Assembly: GCA_001314715.1 (NCBI GenBank)
Contig: LJSV01000005.1
Location: 124,001 to 188,000 of the forward strand
DNA from: Rhodobacteraceae bacterium HLUCCA12
GTDB lineage: Bacteria; Pseudomonadota; Alphaproteobacteria; Rhodobacterales; Rhodobacteraceae
Reading direction: 5' to 3'
Length of the DNA: 64,000 nucleotides
Below, in pieces: positions 63,317 to 64,000 of the stretch. The position numbers and the translations under genes are program-made. A model generated the notes under the pieces. It was not told the DNA's origin and ran no database searches. It saw only the letters and a program-made list of their open reading frames with translations. Each line of letters starts with the position of its first letter. Position 1 is the stretch's first letter.

Positions 63317-64000
63317 ATGTATCGCCATGCCCCGACACCCCCGAAACCCGGCCGCAACGCGCCCGGCACTCCGGCGCGTCGATCGGACGGAATGGCGGGG
63401 CAAGGCCGGGTGCCGGATGGTCAGGGCCTTTTCGATCCAGTGCAGATCGCATGGCTGGCACCGGGTGTGGTCGATGACCTCGACCCCGCGAATGCAGATC
63501 TTCTGGCTCCCGGTGAGACCAGCTATGCCGACCCGCTTGGCGAGCGGGGGGTGACGTTGCGCCCCTGGCATCCGGCAGACGCACAAGCGATGCGCGGACT
63601 TCTGGATGACCGCGCCCTCTGGACGCATCTGCCCGAACCCTTTCCCGAACCGATGGATCTGGACACCGCGCAACAGATGATTGCCGCCGCGAATGGCGGC
63701 GATCACCATGTTGTGCGTGCGGTTTGCGCAGACGGCCGGCCCGTGGGCCAGGTTCGCCTGGCGTATGGCCACACCGCCGAAGCCGTGGCCGAAGCCGAAA
63801 TCAGCTATTGGCTGGGCCGCGACGCCTGGGGCAAGGGGTTGGGCCGGGCGCTGGTCGCCGCCGCCGCGGACCGTGCCTTTGCCAACGCACCGGGATTGCT
63901 GCGGCTGGTGGCCAAGGTCCGGCCGGACAACACCGCCTCGCGCCGCTGTCTTGAGGCCGCGGGCTTTGCCCCGATCGCACCGCCGGAACCGGATCAGTTC
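63317..64000 (+). CDS. GNAT family N-acetyltransferase, 3' end outside window
   Basis: About 228 residues are visible; the frame is open at the window end. Residues 1-75 are Pro/Arg-rich with no known fold. Then a GNAT domain: V-T-L-R-P-W-H-P-A-D-A, E-I-S-Y-W-L-G-R-D-A-W-G-K-G-L-G-R-A-L (acetyl-CoA motif, R/Q-x-x-G-x-G/A form) and N-T-A-S-R-R-C-L-E-A-A-G-F. This is the RimJ/RimL-like subtype that often acetylates N-termini or small amines. Start uncertain: ATG 63317 or the internal ATG 63392, which has CGGA upstream. Confidence 0.82.
   Translation, partial: MYRHAPTPPKPGRNAPGTPARRSDGMAGQGRVPDGQGLFDPVQIAWLAPGVVDDLDPANADLLAPGETSYADPLGERGVTLRPWHPADAQAMRGLLDDRALWTHLPEPFPEPMDLDTAQQMIAAANGGDHHVVRAVCADGRPVGQVRLAYGHTAEAVAEAEISYWLGRDAWGKGLGRALVAAAADRAFANAPGLLRLVAKVRPDNTASRRCLEAAGFAPIAPPEPDQF

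Noticed and set aside
1-64000. Prophage, insertion sequence or recent genomic island
   Set aside because: No transposase, integrase, phage structural genes, terminal repeats or clear shift in codon usage were seen.

Overview
The window is a gene-dense, GC-rich chromosomal segment of an alphaproteobacterium, most probably a member of the Rhodobacterales (Rhodobacteraceae/Roseobacteraceae type). I base this on the codon usage, on genes typical of that group (BKACE, a DmdB-like acyl-CoA ligase, the beta-helix protein with the MNKAVTEGL-type N-terminus, a nosRZDFYLX cluster), on an alphaproteobacterial LexA-type box at uvrA, and on an intergenic repeat ending in a GCGTATTTT...AAGATGAAG tail that I associate with this order. 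I cannot name a genus. No prophage, insertion sequence or CRISPR array is visible, and no intergenic gap exceeds 300 bases.

Layout. 1-1250: 3'-truncated beta-helix protein. 1381-1794: small secreted DUF4864 protein. 1846-8169 (minus): a catabolic operon of acyl-CoA dehydrogenase, GST, biotin-dependent carboxylase alpha and beta subunits and a beta-keto acid cleavage enzyme, with a divergent TetR regulator and a palindromic operator between them. A tRNA-Leu(UAA) follows, then acetoacetyl-CoA synthetase (minus) and, divergently, an acyl-CoA synthetase. 12992-16891: a tight four-gene operon (HAD-UbiA fusion, GtrA, DprE1-like oxidase, DprE2-like reductase) that matches the mycobacterial route to polyprenyl-phosphoryl-D-arabinose. 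16918-22556: a PLP trans-sulfuration enzyme, an SDR, small secreted/membrane proteins, DedA and an ABC-F ATPase.

22716-24838: zwf-pgl. edd lies separately at 38413-40218; both zwf and edd carry a similar motif about 40 bases before their start codons. 24864-34760: a complete nitrous oxide reduction locus (divergent NsrR-type repressor, FNR/NnrR-type box, small Cys-rich leader gene, nosR, nosZ, nosD, nosF, nosY, nosL, nosX). 34786-36092: anti-sigma factor and ECF sigma factor. 36163-38215: PIN-domain protein, rRNA methyltransferase and a 59-residue protein.

40288-45295: CapA-like protein, a CPA1 antiporter with cyclic-nucleotide-type domain, coaD, CBS protein. 45349-51121: valine degradation operon (mmsA, isobutyryl-CoA dehydrogenase, 3-hydroxyisobutyryl-CoA hydrolase, mmsB) with a divergent LysR regulator. 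51245-64000: DUF2892 protein, Atm1-type ABC exporter, LysM protein with a long disordered region, LOG protein, uvrA, glyoxalase-like protein, lipoamide dehydrogenase, DUF924 protein, MFS transporter and a 3'-truncated acetyltransferase.

Metabolically the segment describes a heterotroph that uses the Entner-Doudoroff route, oxidises branched and carboxylated acyl-CoA compounds, and can respire nitrous oxide. The least expected item is the polyprenyl-phospho-arabinose module.
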